From Aeromonas encheleia (lineage in GTDB: Bacteria > Pseudomonadota > Gammaproteobacteria > Enterobacterales > Aeromonadaceae): DNA of 62,500 nt. Below are positions 20,179 through 30,028 of this stretch, one piece after another (within the stretch, counting starts at the first letter, position 1; the number at the start of each line of letters is the position of its first letter). The translations under genes and the position numbers were made by a program. The notes under the pieces were generated by a model. It searched no databases and was not told the DNA's origin. It was given only the letters and a program-made list of their open reading frames with translations. Location: NCBI RefSeq assembly GCF_900637545.1, contig NZ_LR134376.1, positions 1-62,500 on the forward strand. The letters run 5' to 3'.

Positions 20179-21860
20179 TAGAAAGCTCCCTGTATCAGGC
20201 TCAGATGTTCGGCCACCGGTCCCAGTGCCAGCAGTGGCAGGAAGGAGAGGCCGCCAATCAGCAGTACTGTGATGATCAGCAAGGTAATAAACAGTGGCCC
20301 CCGGATCGGGAAGTCACCTTCACCCGTCTCCTGGCGCGGGGCGCGGGCGAGCTGGCCGGCGATGGCCAGCACCGGGATGATGTAACCGAAGCGACCGAGC
20401 AGCATGGCCAGGCCGATGGCGATGCACTGCCAGCTATCGGCGGCGGCAAATCCGGCGAAGGCGGAGCCGTTGTTGCCGGCAGCTGAGGCGTAGGCATAGA
20501 TCAGCCGTGACAGGCCGTGGGGGCCGTCGTGACCTATGACGGTGGCGGCATCCGGCATCAGCAGGGTCACGCCACCGATCACCAATACCCCGACCGGCAT
20601 CACCAGCATGCTGGCGACCACCCACTTCATCTCGGTGATGCCGAGGCGCTTGCCCAGATAGGTCGGGGTGCGACCCACCATGAGGCCACACAGGAACACG
20701 GTCAGCAGCACGAACAGCATCATGCCGTAGATACCGGCACCCACGCCGCCAAACACCACTTCACCCAGCAGCATGTTGATCATGCCGACCATGCCGCCGA
20801 GCGGGGCAAAGCTGTCGTGCATGGCGTTGACCGAGCCGTTGGAGGCGGCCGTGGTCGCCACTTCCCAGATGCTGGAGAGCACTGGGCCGAAGCGGCTCTC
20901 CTTGCCTTCCCAGTTGCCCATCTGAGTGGTGAGGTGAGCGAGGGCGGGATCCGGCTTTATCTCTTGGGAGAGGGAGAGGCAGAGCCCCAGCACCAGCATG
21001 ATGGTCATGGCGATGAGGATGGCGCGACTGTGGGCCACGTCCTTCACGTAGCGGCCCAGGGTGCAGACCATGGCGGCGGCTATGGTGAGCAGGGCGACCA
21101 TCTCCAGCCAGTTGGTCAGGGCGGTCGGGTTCTCGAACGGGTGGGCCGAGTTGATGCCGAAGAAGCCGCCGCCGTTGGAGCCGAGCTGCTTGATGGCGAT
21201 CTGGGACGCGGCAGGGCCGAGCGGCAGCAGCTGTTCCTGACCTTCCAGGCTGTGGAACGGCAGATAGGCCGACAGCGTCTGGGGCACGCCCTGCCACACC
21301 AGCAGCAGCGCCATGATCAGCGCCATCGGCAGCAGCACATAGAGGCAGAAGCGCACCAGATCCTGCCAGAAGTTGCCAAGGTGGGTGGTCTGCTGGCGGG
21401 CTATGCCGCGGAACAGGGCGATGGCGACGGCCGCGCCTGTCCCGGCGGAGACGAAGTTCTGGGTGGTGAGCCCCACCATCTGGCTGAAGTAGGAGAGGCT
21501 GGCCTCACCGGAATAGGCTTGCCAGTTGGTATTGGTCATGAAGCTGACCGCGGTGTTGAAGGCCATTTGCCAGCTCAGGCCCGGCAGTTGCTGCGGGTTG
21601 AGGGGCAGCAGGCCCTGCGCCATCAGGATCAGGAACAGCAGGCCGAAGCCGGCGCCGTTGAAGGCCAGCAGGCTGAGGGCGTAGGACTTCCAGTCCTGCT
21701 CCCGGCCATCGGTGCCGCAACAGGTCATAGTCGCTCGCTCGATGGGGGATAGCCAGCGGCTCTGCCCCTCGAACACCTTGTACATGTAGTTGCCGAGCAG
21801 GGGTGCCGGCAGCAGCACCAGCAGCACGAAGGCCACCGGATAGATTATTTCTTGCCACAT
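20178..21860 (-). CDS. kdpA: K+-transporting ATPase subunit A (K+ channel-like)
   Basis: KdpA is the K+-selective, channel-derived subunit. From the ATG at 21860 the protein has 560 residues, with about ten membrane helices and the four selectivity-filter regions ([46 protein letters not shown]). The start [11 protein letters not shown] was chosen over a slightly longer frame because the ribosome site GAGGGA lies ten bases before it. The first codons and the preceding kdpF end are present in a second copy immediately upstream. Confidence 0.96.
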   Translation of the reverse strand: MWQEIIYPVAFVLLVLLPAPLLGNYMYKVFEGQSRWLSPIERATMTCCGTDGREQDWKSYALSLLAFNGAGFGLLFLILMAQGLLPLNPQQLPGLSWQMAFNTAVSFMTNTNWQAYSGEASLSYFSQMVGLTTQNFVSAGTGAAVAIALFRGIARQQTTHLGNFWQDLVRFCLYVLLPMALIMALLLVWQGVPQTLSAYLPFHSLEGQEQLLPLGPAASQIAIKQLGSNGGGFFGINSAHPFENPTALTNWLEMVALLTIAAAMVCTLGRYVKDVAHSRAILIAMTIMLVLGLCLSLSQEIKPDPALAHLTTQMGNWEGKESRFGPVLSSIWEVATTAASNGSVNAMHDSFAPLGGMVGMINMLLGEVVFGGVGAGIYGMMLFVLLTVFLCGLMVGRTPTYLGKRLGITEMKWVVASMLVMPVGVLVIGGVTLLMPDAATVIGHDGPHGLSRLIYAYASAAGNNGSAFAGFAAADSWQCIAIGLAMLLGRFGYIIPVLAIAGQLARAPRQETGEGDFPIRGPLFITLLIITVLLIGGLSFLPLLALGPVAEHLSLIQGAF

Positions 21861-22019
21861 ATTGGATCCCTCACTCGTGGTCACTGTGCATCAGTGCACG
21901 CATTGGATAGCCCGCGAGGCCCGGCTGCCCGCAGGCCACCGGATGGATAATTACTTGCCGCATCTTCAAGTCCCTCACTCGTGGCTGCGCGTTAACGCAC
22001 GCAGCAGATAACCCAGCAG
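21830..22019 (-). repeat. Tandem duplication across the kdpF/kdpA junction
   Basis: Two imperfect copies (21830-21932 and 21933-22019) with a period of 103-104 bases. Each holds a version of the kdpF end (CACGAGTGAGGGA) followed by a version of the kdpA start (ATCCATCCGGTGGCC against ATCTATCCGGTGGCC). Confidence 0.88.
21871..21963 (-). other. Junction mini-ORF, KdpA start fused to KdpF end (30 codons)
   Basis: Begins MRQVIIHPVAC (Kdp[12 protein letters not shown]) and ends RALMHSDHE-stop (KdpF: RALTRSHE-stop). Like both real genes it has GAGGGA overlapping or next to the upstream stop as ribosome site, 10-11 bases from the ATG. It lies exactly between kdpF and kdpA. Confidence 0.5.
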
Positions 22020-22052
22020 GGCGAGGACCAGCAGCAGATATAGCCAATTCAT
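21975..22052 (-). CDS. kdpF: K+-transporting ATPase subunit F (small membrane peptide)
   Basis: A 25-residue single-helix protein, MNWLYLLLVLALLGYLL followed by RALTRSHE, with the size and character of KdpF, which stabilises the KdpABC complex by binding at the KdpA/KdpB interface. It is the first gene of the kdp operon here as in E. coli. Upstream (22053-22223) lies the regulated promoter region with four repeats of GGCGTAAA type. Confidence 0.85.
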   Translation of the reverse strand: MNWLYLLLVLALLGYLLRALTRSHE

Positions 22053-22144
22053 AACGACTCCGTTGAGATGATTAGCGCCGAAAGCCGATGTAAAACCACA
22101 TCGACCCCTTGGCTGTAATTGACGTCTCAAGGGTATGAAGAAGG

Positions 22145-22195
22145 GGCGTAAAGGCGCCATAAAGCGCCCGGTGACGGGCGTAAAATCGGCGTAAA
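22145..22195 (-). promoter_or_regulatory. Candidate KdpE operator: four phased repeats
   Basis: On the plus strand GGCGTAAA starts at 22145, 22177 and 22188, and GCCATAAA at 22156. Spacings are 11, 21 and 11 bases, one and two helical turns, as expected for two tandem dimers of an OmpR-type regulator. They lie about 95-145 bases upstream of kdpF. The role of KdpE is inferred from position. Confidence 0.6.
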
Positions 22196-22223
22196 AAGCG
22201 GGGGTTACTGAGCGACAGGATAG

Positions 22224-22251
22224 AAAAAACCCGGCCTTGGCCGGGTTTTTT
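22224..22251 (-). terminator. Terminator after gor
   Basis: Stem AACCCGGCC/GGCCGGGTT with A and T tracts on both sides, 16 bases after the gor stop; bidirectional in form and insulating kdp from gor. Confidence 0.9.
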
Positions 22252-22266
22252 GAGGGTGGGGTGCCG

Positions 22267-23616
22267 CTAGCGCATGGTCACGAACTCTTCCGCGCTGGTG
22301 GGATGAATGGCCACGCAGTTGTCGAAGTCCGCCTTGGTGGCCCCCATCTTCATGGCCACGCCAAAGCCCTGCAGTATCTCGTCCATGGCGAAGCCGATGC
22401 CGTGCAGGCCGACCACTTTCTCTTCCGGCCCGACACAGACCAGCTTCATGCGGGTGGGCTGGCGGTGCTGGGTCAGCGCCGAATACATGGCGGTGAACTG
22501 GCTGCGGTAGACCTTGACCTGGCCCTCGCCATACTCGGCGATGGCCTCCGGCTCGGTCAGGCCTATGGTGCCGATGGGCGGGTGACTGAACACCACGGTC
22601 GGCACCAGATCGTAGTTGAGGTGCTCGCTGGGCTTGTTGTTGAACAGCCGCTCTGAGAGGCGACGGCCGGCGGCGACGGCGACCGGCGTGAGCTGGATGC
22701 GACCTGTGTTGTCACCCACCGCATAGAGATTGGCCACCGAGGTGTTCTGGAACTTGTCGGTCGGGATATAACCCTTGGCATCGAGCGCTATGCCGGTGGC
22801 CGCCAGGTTCAGGTTGTCGGTCGCCGGTGCCCGGCCAATGGCCCAGATCAGGCAGTCGACGGTGAGGTGGCGGCCATCTTCCAGCTGCAGGGTCAGGCTG
22901 TCATCGGCGTTCTTGATCACCGCCTTGGGGATGGCGTGGGTGTGCAGCTTGGGCCCTTCCTGCGCCATGATCTCCACCAGCGTCTCCTGGATCATGGGGT
23001 CGAAGTTGCGCAGCGGCGCCTGCTTGCGCACCACCAGGTGGGTTTCGCTACCGAGCGCCTGCATCACGCCGGCGATCTCGACGGCGATGTAGCCGGCACC
23101 CACCACGGCCACCCGCTTGGGTTGTGCCTGCAGCGCGAAGAACCCATCGGAATCTATGCCCAGCTCTGCACCGGGAATGGTGGGCACCTCGGGATGACCG
23201 CCGGTGGCGATCAGTATGTGGTCGGCGCTGTAGTGCTCGCCATCCACCTCGACAGTGTTGCTGTTGACGAAGCGCGCGAAGCCCTTGATGACGGTGATCT
23301 GGTTCTTGCCCAGCACATTCTCATAGGACTGGTGGATGCGGCTGATATAGGCCTGGCGGGATTCGACCAGCTTGGCCCAGCTGAAGTGGTTGAGGGTGGT
23401 GTCGAAGCCGTAGTCGGCGCCGTATCTCAGGGCATCGGCGATCTGGCCGGCATACCACATGGCCTTCTTGGGCACACAACCGACGTTGACGCAGGTACCC
23501 CCCAATGCCTTGGCTTCGATCAGGGCGACTCTCTTGCCATACATGGCTGCCCGGTTGGCCGAGGCGATGCCGCCGCTGCCGCCGCCGATGGCGATATAGT
23601 CAAAATGCTGTGCCAT
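22267..23616 (-). CDS. gor: Glutathione-disulfide reductase
   Basis: Gor keeps glutathione reduced with NADPH. The 449-residue flavoprotein has the FAD motif GGGSGG at residues 11-16, the redox-active pair C42/C47 in [12 protein letters not shown], the NADPH-binding stretch [13 protein letters not shown], and the C-terminal catalytic His-Glu region AIHPTSAEE. All match E. coli Gor. It is transcribed alone, with a terminator behind it and a 129-base gap to the sensor kinase upstream. Confidence 0.96.
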   Translation of the reverse strand: MAQHFDYIAIGGGSGGIASANRAAMYGKRVALIEAKALGGTCVNVGCVPKKAMWYAGQIADALRYGADYGFDTTLNHFSWAKLVESRQAYISRIHQSYENVLGKNQITVIKGFARFVNSNTVEVDGEHYSADHILIATGGHPEVPTIPGAELGIDSDGFFALQAQPKRVAVVGAGYIAVEIAGVMQALGSETHLVVRKQAPLRNFDPMIQETLVEIMAQEGPKLHTHAIPKAVIKNADDSLTLQLEDGRHLTVDCLIWAIGRAPATDNLNLAATGIALDAKGYIPTDKFQNTSVANLYAVGDNTGRIQLTPVAVAAGRRLSERLFNNKPSEHLNYDLVPTVVFSHPPIGTIGLTEPEAIAEYGEGQVKVYRSQFTAMYSALTQHRQPTRMKLVCVGPEEKVVGLHGIGFAMDEILQGFGVAMKMGATKADFDNCVAIHPTSAEEFVTMR

Positions 23617-23745
23617 TGCGAGGTTCTCCGCTCGTTAAGAATGCAATCACAGCATGATGGGGATAAAGCGGCTGGCTCACAAGAGCCAGGTAGGGTCTAT
23701 CGAGGTTTCAGTGGCTGGCGCCTACACCTCGACAGCCCCTCGGCA

Positions 23746-25704
23746 TCAGTGATGCTGGACGGGCAGGCGGATATGGAAGTGGGCTCCCTGGCCCAGCTCG
23801 CTGGCGCAGTGGATGCGGCCGCGCAGCAGCTGCACCACCAGGTTGTAGATGATGTGGGTGCCGAGGCCGCTGCCCCCCTGACCCCGCTTGGAGGTGACGA
23901 AGGGATCGAAGATGCGCGGCAGTATCTCGGGCGGGATGCCGCGGCCATTGTCGCTGTAGTCTATGGTCAGCTCGTCCTCCCGCTGCTCCACCCTGATGGT
24001 GATCTTCTTCGGCCTGTCCCAGTCATCGAAACCGTGGTGGATGGAGTTGAGGATGAGATTGGAATAGATCTGGGTGAAGCTGCCGGGGAAGGAGTAGATG
24101 GTCAGCTTGGGATCGCACTGGATGTCGACCTCGCACTGGGCCTTCTTCAGCTTGTGGCCGAGGGAGACCACCACCTGGTGCAGGTTGTCGGCCAGGCTGA
24201 AGTTGTAGCGCGCCTCGGAGGACTGGTCGACCGCCACCTGCTTGAAGCTGGCGATGAGCTCGGAGGCGCGTCTCAGGTTGCCCTGCAGCAGCTGCATGGA
24301 TTCATCCAGGTTGACCGTGAACTCGGTCAGGTAGGAGCGCGAGAGCTGCTTGGCCTCGATGTGCTGCTTGAAGTCGGCCACCCGCTCCTGCAGGTAGGAG
24401 GAGGCGGTGACGCTGATGCCGATGGGGGTGTTGATCTCGTGGGCGACCCCCGCGACCAGCGATCCCAGCGAGGCCATCTTCTCCGATTCCACTAGGGTCT
24501 GCTGGGCCCGCTTCAGCTCGTCATAGGCCTTGCCCAGCTGATCGTTGGCGTCGCTCAGGCTGCGGGTACGCTCCACCACCTTGCCCTCCAGCTGTTCGTT
24601 GAGCGAGATGATCTCCCGCTCCACCTTCTTGAGGCGGGTGATGTCATAACCGAAGCCAATCAAATACTTGAGGTTGGGGCCTTCGTAGAAGGGGGCGAAG
24701 GTCCACTGCAGGACGAGCTCGTGGTCCTGCTGATCGTGCATGACGATCTCCCGGTCTTCGAGGGAGCCCTGGTTGGCCAGGATCTCTGCCAGTTCCGCCC
24801 GCTGCTCCTTGCTGACGAATAGATCCAGCCAGTTGTGTTGCAGTATCTCCTGATGGTGATAGCCGGTGAGCAGGATGGCCGCCGGATTGATGCTGGCGAT
24901 GTTGAGATCCGGCTCCATGCAGCAGATGACCATGTTGGCCGAGTTGATCAGGGTGGCGGAGAAGTCCCGCTCCTGCTGCAGCTGCTCGACCGCCTGATGG
25001 CGGGCCGTGAACTCATCGTTCAGGCGGGTGCGCATCTGGTTGAGGGTGGCGGCGAGGGAGTCGAATTCGTCGGGGTTCTTGCGGGGCAGGCTGCGCCCTT
25101 CCAGGGTCAGCTCCACCGCCAGCCGATCCAGGCTCAGTTTCTGGGCGTAGCTGACGATGCGGTTGATATGACGGATCACCAGGTAGTAGATGATGATCAG
25201 GATGCAGAAAGAGACGACCAGGGTCTTGATGGTCTGGCTGACCATGATCAGCACGGATTTCTCGATCAGGCGCTGGTAGATCTGCTCCAGCGAGGCGGCG
25301 ACGAACAGCTTGCCGACCACTTCCCCCTGATAGGTGAGGCTGAACTCGCGGGAGATGTCGTATTGGTCCTTCTCCACCCCCTGGGTCAGCAGCGGCACCT
25401 CGGAGTTGCCCAGCATCTCCTTGACCATCACGAACTGCATGTTGGGCAGGTTCATGATGCCTTCGATCTGGACCTTGACCTGCTCCTCATCCAGGTTCCA
25501 CAGGCTGGCGGAGATGGGTTGCAGGAAGGAGGCTTCGATCTGGTCGATGCTGTCCTCGATGACGGTCACATCCTTGTTGTAGTCCCAGGCGAGCTGCAAC
25601 ACAGTGATGATGAACGCCAGCGCTGTGCTGCAGATCAGAATGTAGGAGAGCAGGCGGTAAGAGAGCCCGTTGCGGCCGACGGCCTTGGAGAAGATCCCTG
25701 ACAT
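23746..25704 (-). CDS. Membrane sensor histidine kinase (HAMP-PAS-HisKA-HATPase)
   Basis: A 652-residue kinase. Two membrane helices (about residues 15-37 and 178-200) flank a periplasmic domain. A HAMP-like linker follows, then a PAS domain (FSATLINSANMVICCMEP to YLIGFGYDITRLKKV), a coiled coil, the HisKA box GVAHEINTPIG near residue 420, and HATPase motifs (NLILNSIHHGF, DNGRGIPPEILPRIFDPF, GSGLGTHI). No response regulator gene lies next to it, so its partner is unknown. HEINTP kinases of this kind often work with distant regulators. Confidence 0.85.
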   Translation of the reverse strand: MSGIFSKAVGRNGLSYRLLSYILICSTALAFIITVLQLAWDYNKDVTVIEDSIDQIEASFLQPISASLWNLDEEQVKVQIEGIMNLPNMQFVMVKEMLGNSEVPLLTQGVEKDQYDISREFSLTYQGEVVGKLFVAASLEQIYQRLIEKSVLIMVSQTIKTLVVSFCILIIIYYLVIRHINRIVSYAQKLSLDRLAVELTLEGRSLPRKNPDEFDSLAATLNQMRTRLNDEFTARHQAVEQLQQERDFSATLINSANMVICCMEPDLNIASINPAAILLTGYHHQEILQHNWLDLFVSKEQRAELAEILANQGSLEDREIVMHDQQDHELVLQWTFAPFYEGPNLKYLIGFGYDITRLKKVEREIISLNEQLEGKVVERTRSLSDANDQLGKAYDELKRAQQTLVESEKMASLGSLVAGVAHEINTPIGISVTASSYLQERVADFKQHIEAKQLSRSYLTEFTVNLDESMQLLQGNLRRASELIASFKQVAVDQSSEARYNFSLADNLHQVVVSLGHKLKKAQCEVDIQCDPKLTIYSFPGSFTQIYSNLILNSIHHGFDDWDRPKKITIRVEQREDELTIDYSDNGRGIPPEILPRIFDPFVTSKRGQGGSGLGTHIIYNLVVQLLRGRIHCASELGQGAHFHIRLPVQHH

Positions 25705-25780
25705 GGCATCCTTGCGGTCCGGAGAAAGTGCCGTTTAGTTTAACTGCTTCATAGACTTATGTCGTGCGTCATCAAACGGA

Positions 25781-25808
25781 TAAAAATAAGGCCCCTTGCG
25801 GGGCCTTA
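25781..25808 (-). terminator. Terminator after the RND efflux operon
   Basis: Stem TAAGGCCCC/GGGGCCTTA with loop TTGC; on the minus strand it is followed by a T-run (TTTTTA). It lies 18 bases after the RND stop. Confidence 0.85.
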
Positions 25809-25825
25809 TGCATGCTGGCTGAGCC

Positions 25826-28800
25826 TTAATGACTCCCTTTCGCCTTGGACGGAATGGATTCATCAAATTCCGGCAGCGGTTTGTGTTCGGAGGCCAGATA
25901 GGTGTAGATCACCGGCAGCACGAACAGGGTGAACAGGGTGCCGATGGCCAGACCGGCCACTATCACTATGCCGATGCTGAAGCGCTGGGCAGCGCCGGCG
26001 CCGGCGGCGTAGAGCAGCGGGATGAGGCCCGCAATCATGGCCGCGGTGGTCATCAGGATCGGGCGCAGTCGCACCTTGGCGGCCTGCATCACGGCCTGTG
26101 TCCGGTTCATGCCGTGCAGCAGCTGTTCTTCCTTCGCCACCTCACAGATCAAGATGCCGTGCTTGGTGATCAGACCCACCAAGGTGATGAGACCGACCTG
26201 TGAGTAGATGTTCATGGTGGCCAGTCCCCAGGCCAGCGCGATCAGGGCGCCGCTGATGGCGAGCGGGACCGACACCATGATCACCAGGGGGTCACGCACG
26301 GATTCGAACTGGATCGCCAGCACCAGGAAGATGATGGCAAGGGCCAGGGCGAAGGTGGCGTAGAGCGCGTTGCCTTCGGTCACGAACTGGCGAGCCTCCC
26401 CCATGAAGTCGTAGCGATAACCTTGCGGCAGCTTCTCTTCGGCGGTGGTCTTGAACCAGTTGATCGCATCACCCATGGCCACACCCGGTGCCGGTACGGC
26501 ACCTATGGTGGCCGAGTTCAGCTGGTTGAAGTGGGGCAGGGCACGGGGCTCACCCACCACTTCGATGCTGATCAGGCTGCCGAGCGGGATCGACTTGCCA
26601 TCGGCGGCGCGCACGTAGTAACCCTTCATGGACTCAGGGTTCAGGCGGAACTTGCGCTCAACCTGCGGGATCACCTCGTAGGAGCGGCCATCCAGATCGA
26701 TGCGGTTGACGTAGCCATCCGCCATCATGGTGCCCATGGTGGTGCCTATGTCCTGCATGGTGATGCCGTAGGCACCCGCCTTGTCCTTGTCGATCTTGAT
26801 CTTCATGGTGGCCGAGTCGTAGTTCAGATCGAGATCCGAATAGACGAACTGGCCATTGGCGTGGGTGGCCGCCAGCATCTCACCCGCGATCAGGAACAGG
26901 CTCTCGAAGCTGTTCGGGGTGGTGATGACGAACTGGATGGGCAGACCGCTCGAGGCACCCGGCAGCTCGGGGAACTGGAAGGTGGTGATGGCCATCCCTG
27001 GGATGTCCTTCACCAGACCGGCGACCCTATCCAGCACCTCTTTCTGGCTTGCCTCACGCTGGCTCCAGGGCACCATGGAGGCGATGCCGAAGGCCTGGTT
27101 GGCGTTGAACACCCCGGAGAAGACCTGGGAGTAGGCAATTTCCGGCTGGTCATCCAGGATCTTGTTCACGTCCTGCATGGTGTTCTCGATGTAGTCCAGG
27201 TTGGCATTGGACGGCGCCGTCCCCAGCACGGCCATAACGCCCTTATCCTCGGACGGGGCCAGCTCGCTCGGGATGAACTTGAACAGCAGCGGCAGGCTGC
27301 CGAACACGATGACGGCGAACAGTATGACCACGATGCGGTGCTGCATGACCGCATGCAGCATGCGATCGTAGCGGTCCGTCATCCGATCCAGCAGGTGATG
27401 CACAGTGCTCTCGAACTTGTTCGGCGTCTCGTTGGCCTTGAGCATCTTGGAGCACATCATGGGCGACAGGGTCAGGGCTATGATGCCGGAGACGAACACC
27501 GCCCCCGCCAGGGTGAGCGCGAACTCCTTGAACAGGGAGCCGGTGATGCCCCCCATCAGGGCGATAGGCGCGTACACCGCGGCCAGGGTCACCGTCATGG
27601 CGATGACCGGCACGGCGATCTCCCGGGTACCGATGATGGCGGCCCTGAACGGTTCTTCCCCCTCCTTGATGTGGCGGTCGACGTTCTCCAGCACCACTAT
27701 GGCGTCATCCACCACCAGACCGATCGCCAGCACCATGGCCAGCAAGGTCATCAGGTTTATCGAGAAGCCGAACAGATCCATCATCATCACCACGCCGATC
27801 AGGCTCAGCGGGATGGTGATGATGGGGATGATGACGGCCCGGAACGAGCCGAGGAACAGGGTGATCACCACCAGTACGATGGCGGCTGCCTCCAGTATGG
27901 TCTTGATTACCTCGTGGATGGACTCGTTGATGGCGATGGTGGAGTCATACAGGATGTTGACCTGCATGGTGCTCGGCATGTTGCTCTTCAGGCTCGGCAG
28001 CAGCTCCAGCACATCGTGGGCGATGTTGATGGGGTTGGCGGTCGGCGCCGCGTTGATGGCAAGTACCACGGCCTCGCGGCCGTTGGCGCTGGCGCGATAG
28101 ATGTCGTGACTCTTCTCCAGCGACACCTTGGCGATGTCGGAGAGACGGATCACCTTGCTGTCGCGGGTCGCCACCACCAGACGCTTGAGCTCGTCGGTGC
28201 CGCTGACCTGAGTCTCGGCGTTGCCGTTGAACAGGGTGAAATAACCGGTCGCCTGACCGGTGGCCGACTGATAGTTGTTGCTGTTGAGCACCGTCATCAC
28301 GTCGCTGGAGGTCAGGTCGAAGGCCGCCATCTTGGCCGGATCCAGCCATACCCGCAGGGCAAACTCGACCCCGCCGTAGAGATCGATCTTGGAGACACCG
28401 CCGACGGTGAACAGCTGGGGCTTGATGACCCGCTCCAGGTAGTCGGTGATCTGGCTGGAGTTCAGCTCAGGGCTGGTGAAGCCCATGTAGAGCACCGCCG
28501 TGGTGGAGCCGGTGGAGGAGGTGACCGAGGGGTCTTCCGCCTCTTTCGGCAGCTGGGAGCGCACCGAGTTGACCTTGGCCAGGATGTCGGACAAGGCGGC
28601 GTTGGGGTCGGTGTTCAGCTTCATGTAAGCCGTCACGGTGGAGCTGCCCAGCTGGCTGGAGGAGGTCATGAAGTCGATGTTGTCGGCTTGCGCGACCGCC
28701 TGCTCCAGCGGCTGGGTGATGAAGCCCTGGATCAGATCGGCACTGGCACCGTAGTAGCTGGTGCTGACCGTGATCACGGTGTTGATCACCTCAGGATATT

Positions 28801-28906
28801 CCCGCACCTGCATCTTGAAGATGGCCTGGAAGCCCAGCAGGGCAATCAGGAAGCTGAGCGAGATCGCCAGCACGGGCCTTTTTATAAATGTGTCAGTAAA
28901 TCGCAT
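25826..28906 (-). CDS. RND multidrug efflux permease
   Basis: An AcrB-type proton-driven exporter of 1026 residues. It shows the usual topology: one helix near the start (RPVLAISLSFLIALLGFQAIF), a large periplasmic loop, six helices including the proton-relay motif GLVVDDAIVVLENVDRH, a second loop and six more helices. It forms an operon with the adaptor gene 15 bases upstream and a TetR gene. No outer-membrane channel gene is present, so it probably works with TolC. Substrates cannot be told from sequence; likeness is to the smaller HAE1 group such as MexK/VexH-type pumps. Confidence 0.93.
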   Translation of the reverse strand: MRFTDTFIKRPVLAISLSFLIALLGFQAIFKMQVREYPEVINTVITVSTSYYGASADLIQGFITQPLEQAVAQADNIDFMTSSSQLGSSTVTAYMKLNTDPNAALSDILAKVNSVRSQLPKEAEDPSVTSSTGSTTAVLYMGFTSPELNSSQITDYLERVIKPQLFTVGGVSKIDLYGGVEFALRVWLDPAKMAAFDLTSSDVMTVLNSNNYQSATGQATGYFTLFNGNAETQVSGTDELKRLVVATRDSKVIRLSDIAKVSLEKSHDIYRASANGREAVVLAINAAPTANPINIAHDVLELLPSLKSNMPSTMQVNILYDSTIAINESIHEVIKTILEAAAIVLVVITLFLGSFRAVIIPIITIPLSLIGVVMMMDLFGFSINLMTLLAMVLAIGLVVDDAIVVLENVDRHIKEGEEPFRAAIIGTREIAVPVIAMTVTLAAVYAPIALMGGITGSLFKEFALTLAGAVFVSGIIALTLSPMMCSKMLKANETPNKFESTVHHLLDRMTDRYDRMLHAVMQHRIVVILFAVIVFGSLPLLFKFIPSELAPSEDKGVMAVLGTAPSNANLDYIENTMQDVNKILDDQPEIAYSQVFSGVFNANQAFGIASMVPWSQREASQKEVLDRVAGLVKDIPGMAITTFQFPELPGASSGLPIQFVITTPNSFESLFLIAGEMLAATHANGQFVYSDLDLNYDSATMKIKIDKDKAGAYGITMQDIGTTMGTMMADGYVNRIDLDGRSYEVIPQVERKFRLNPESMKGYYVRAADGKSIPLGSLISIEVVGEPRALPHFNQLNSATIGAVPAPGVAMGDAINWFKTTAEEKLPQGYRYDFMGEARQFVTEGNALYATFALALAIIFLVLAIQFESVRDPLVIMVSVPLAISGALIALAWGLATMNIYSQVGLITLVGLITKHGILICEVAKEEQLLHGMNRTQAVMQAAKVRLRPILMTTAAMIAGLIPLLYAAGAGAAQRFSIGIVIVAGLAIGTLFTLFVLPVIYTYLASEHKPLPEFDESIPSKAKGSH

Positions 28907-28921
28907 CGCAGATCTCCGCGC

Positions 28922-30028
28922 TTACAGCATCGGGGTTTGTGCCGGAACGGCAAGGGCATCGTTGTCGACCACGCGCACCTTGGTATCGTTGCTCAGGCGA
29001 ACCTGACCCGACAGCACGATTTCGTCGCCAGCCTTGATGCCTGACAACACATGGACGTCATTGCCGCGACGCTCACCCGCCTTGATCACCACCTGCTTGG
29101 CGCGTTTCGCACCGTCTGCTGCGTGAATGACATAGACGTTCTCGCCATACAGGGTGAAGGAGATGGCGGATTGCGGGATCACTATCTGATCTTTCACCGT
29201 GGGCAGGATGATGCTGGCACGGGCGAACATGCCGGAGCGAAGCTGACCCTCGTTGTTCGGGATGTCTGCCTGCACCTGGATCAGGCCGCTCTGGTAGTTG
29301 ACCGCCGGCTCGATGGCGGTGATCTGACCGTCAAACTGGGCCTGGGGATAGGCATCCACGTTGATCTTGATGACCTGGCCGAGGGAAATCTTGGAGATGT
29401 CGGTCTGGGGCACGGTGAAGCGCAGACGCATCACGCTGGTGTCTTCCAGTCGCACTATCTCGGAACCTGGCTCCAGATACTGACCGAGGAAGACGTTGCG
29501 CAGGCCCACGACACCACCGAAGGGGGCACGGAGCTCACGACGGGTGATGGTGGCCTTCAGGCTCTCGATGTCGGCTTCCAGCGAGCGGTAGCTGGCCTCG
29601 GCATCGTCCAGTTGATCCCGGGAGATGGAGTTCTTCTGGTACAGGTTCTGGTAGCGCTCGAACTTGGCCCGGGCTGCCGGCAACTTGGCTTGTGAAGATT
29701 GCAGATTGGCTTTCTCCACGCCGGAGTCCAGGCTCAGCAGCAGCTGATCCGCCTTGACCTGGGCGCCGGATTCGAAGCTGATCTTGTCGATGGTGCCCGC
29801 CAGCTCGCTGGAGAGGGTGACCCCTTGATAAGGCTCGATGAAACCGATCGCTTCTATGGTGGGTATCCAATCCTGCGCCTTGGTCACCATGGCGGTCACC
29901 GGGAATTCGGGCTCGGGTCGGTTGGCCATGAACTCGGCAATCTTCTTCTGCTTGAACATATTGAAACCGATGACACTGCCAAACAGGGCGAGTGCTATCA
30001 GCAACATGATGGCCATCCACTTTTTCAT
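28922..30028 (-). CDS. RND efflux periplasmic adaptor (membrane fusion protein)
   Basis: A 368-residue adaptor linking the RND permease to TolC. The N-terminal hydrophobic segment (MAIMLLIALALFGSVIGFNMF) lacks a lipobox cysteine, so it acts as membrane anchor, not as lipoprotein signal. The lipoyl/barrel-sandwich halves (GFIEPYQGVTLSSELAGTI, ITRRELRAPFGGVVGLRN) flank a coiled-coil hairpin (about residues 100-155). A beta-barrel domain follows. The ATG overlaps the tetR stop codon by four bases. Confidence 0.92.
   Translation of the reverse strand: MKKWMAIMLLIALALFGSVIGFNMFKQKKIAEFMANRPEPEFPVTAMVTKAQDWIPTIEAIGFIEPYQGVTLSSELAGTIDKISFESGAQVKADQLLLSLDSGVEKANLQSSQAKLPAARAKFERYQNLYQKNSISRDQLDDAEASYRSLEADIESLKATITRRELRAPFGGVVGLRNVFLGQYLEPGSEIVRLEDTSVMRLRFTVPQTDISKISLGQVIKINVDAYPQAQFDGQITAIEPAVNYQSGLIQVQADIPNNEGQLRSGMFARASIILPTVKDQIVIPQSAISFTLYGENVYVIHAADGAKRAKQVVIKAGERRGNDVHVLSGIKAGDEIVLSGQVRLSNDTKVRVVDNDALAVPAQTPML

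Noticed and set aside
17872..20181. Open frame of 769 codons antisense to kdpB and kdpC
   Set aside because: Shadow of kdpB/kdpC; composition is His/Gln/Gly-rich and no start signal is visible.
23671..23690. Hairpin CTGGCTC/GAGCCAG after the sensor kinase as a terminator
   Set aside because: A 7-bp stem without T-tract on either strand; not strong enough to call.
26423..29044. Open frame of 873 codons antisense to the RND permease
   Set aside because: Mirrors the codon bias of the real gene; translation is His/Gly/Asp-rich without domains, and the antisense RND protein is unmistakable.
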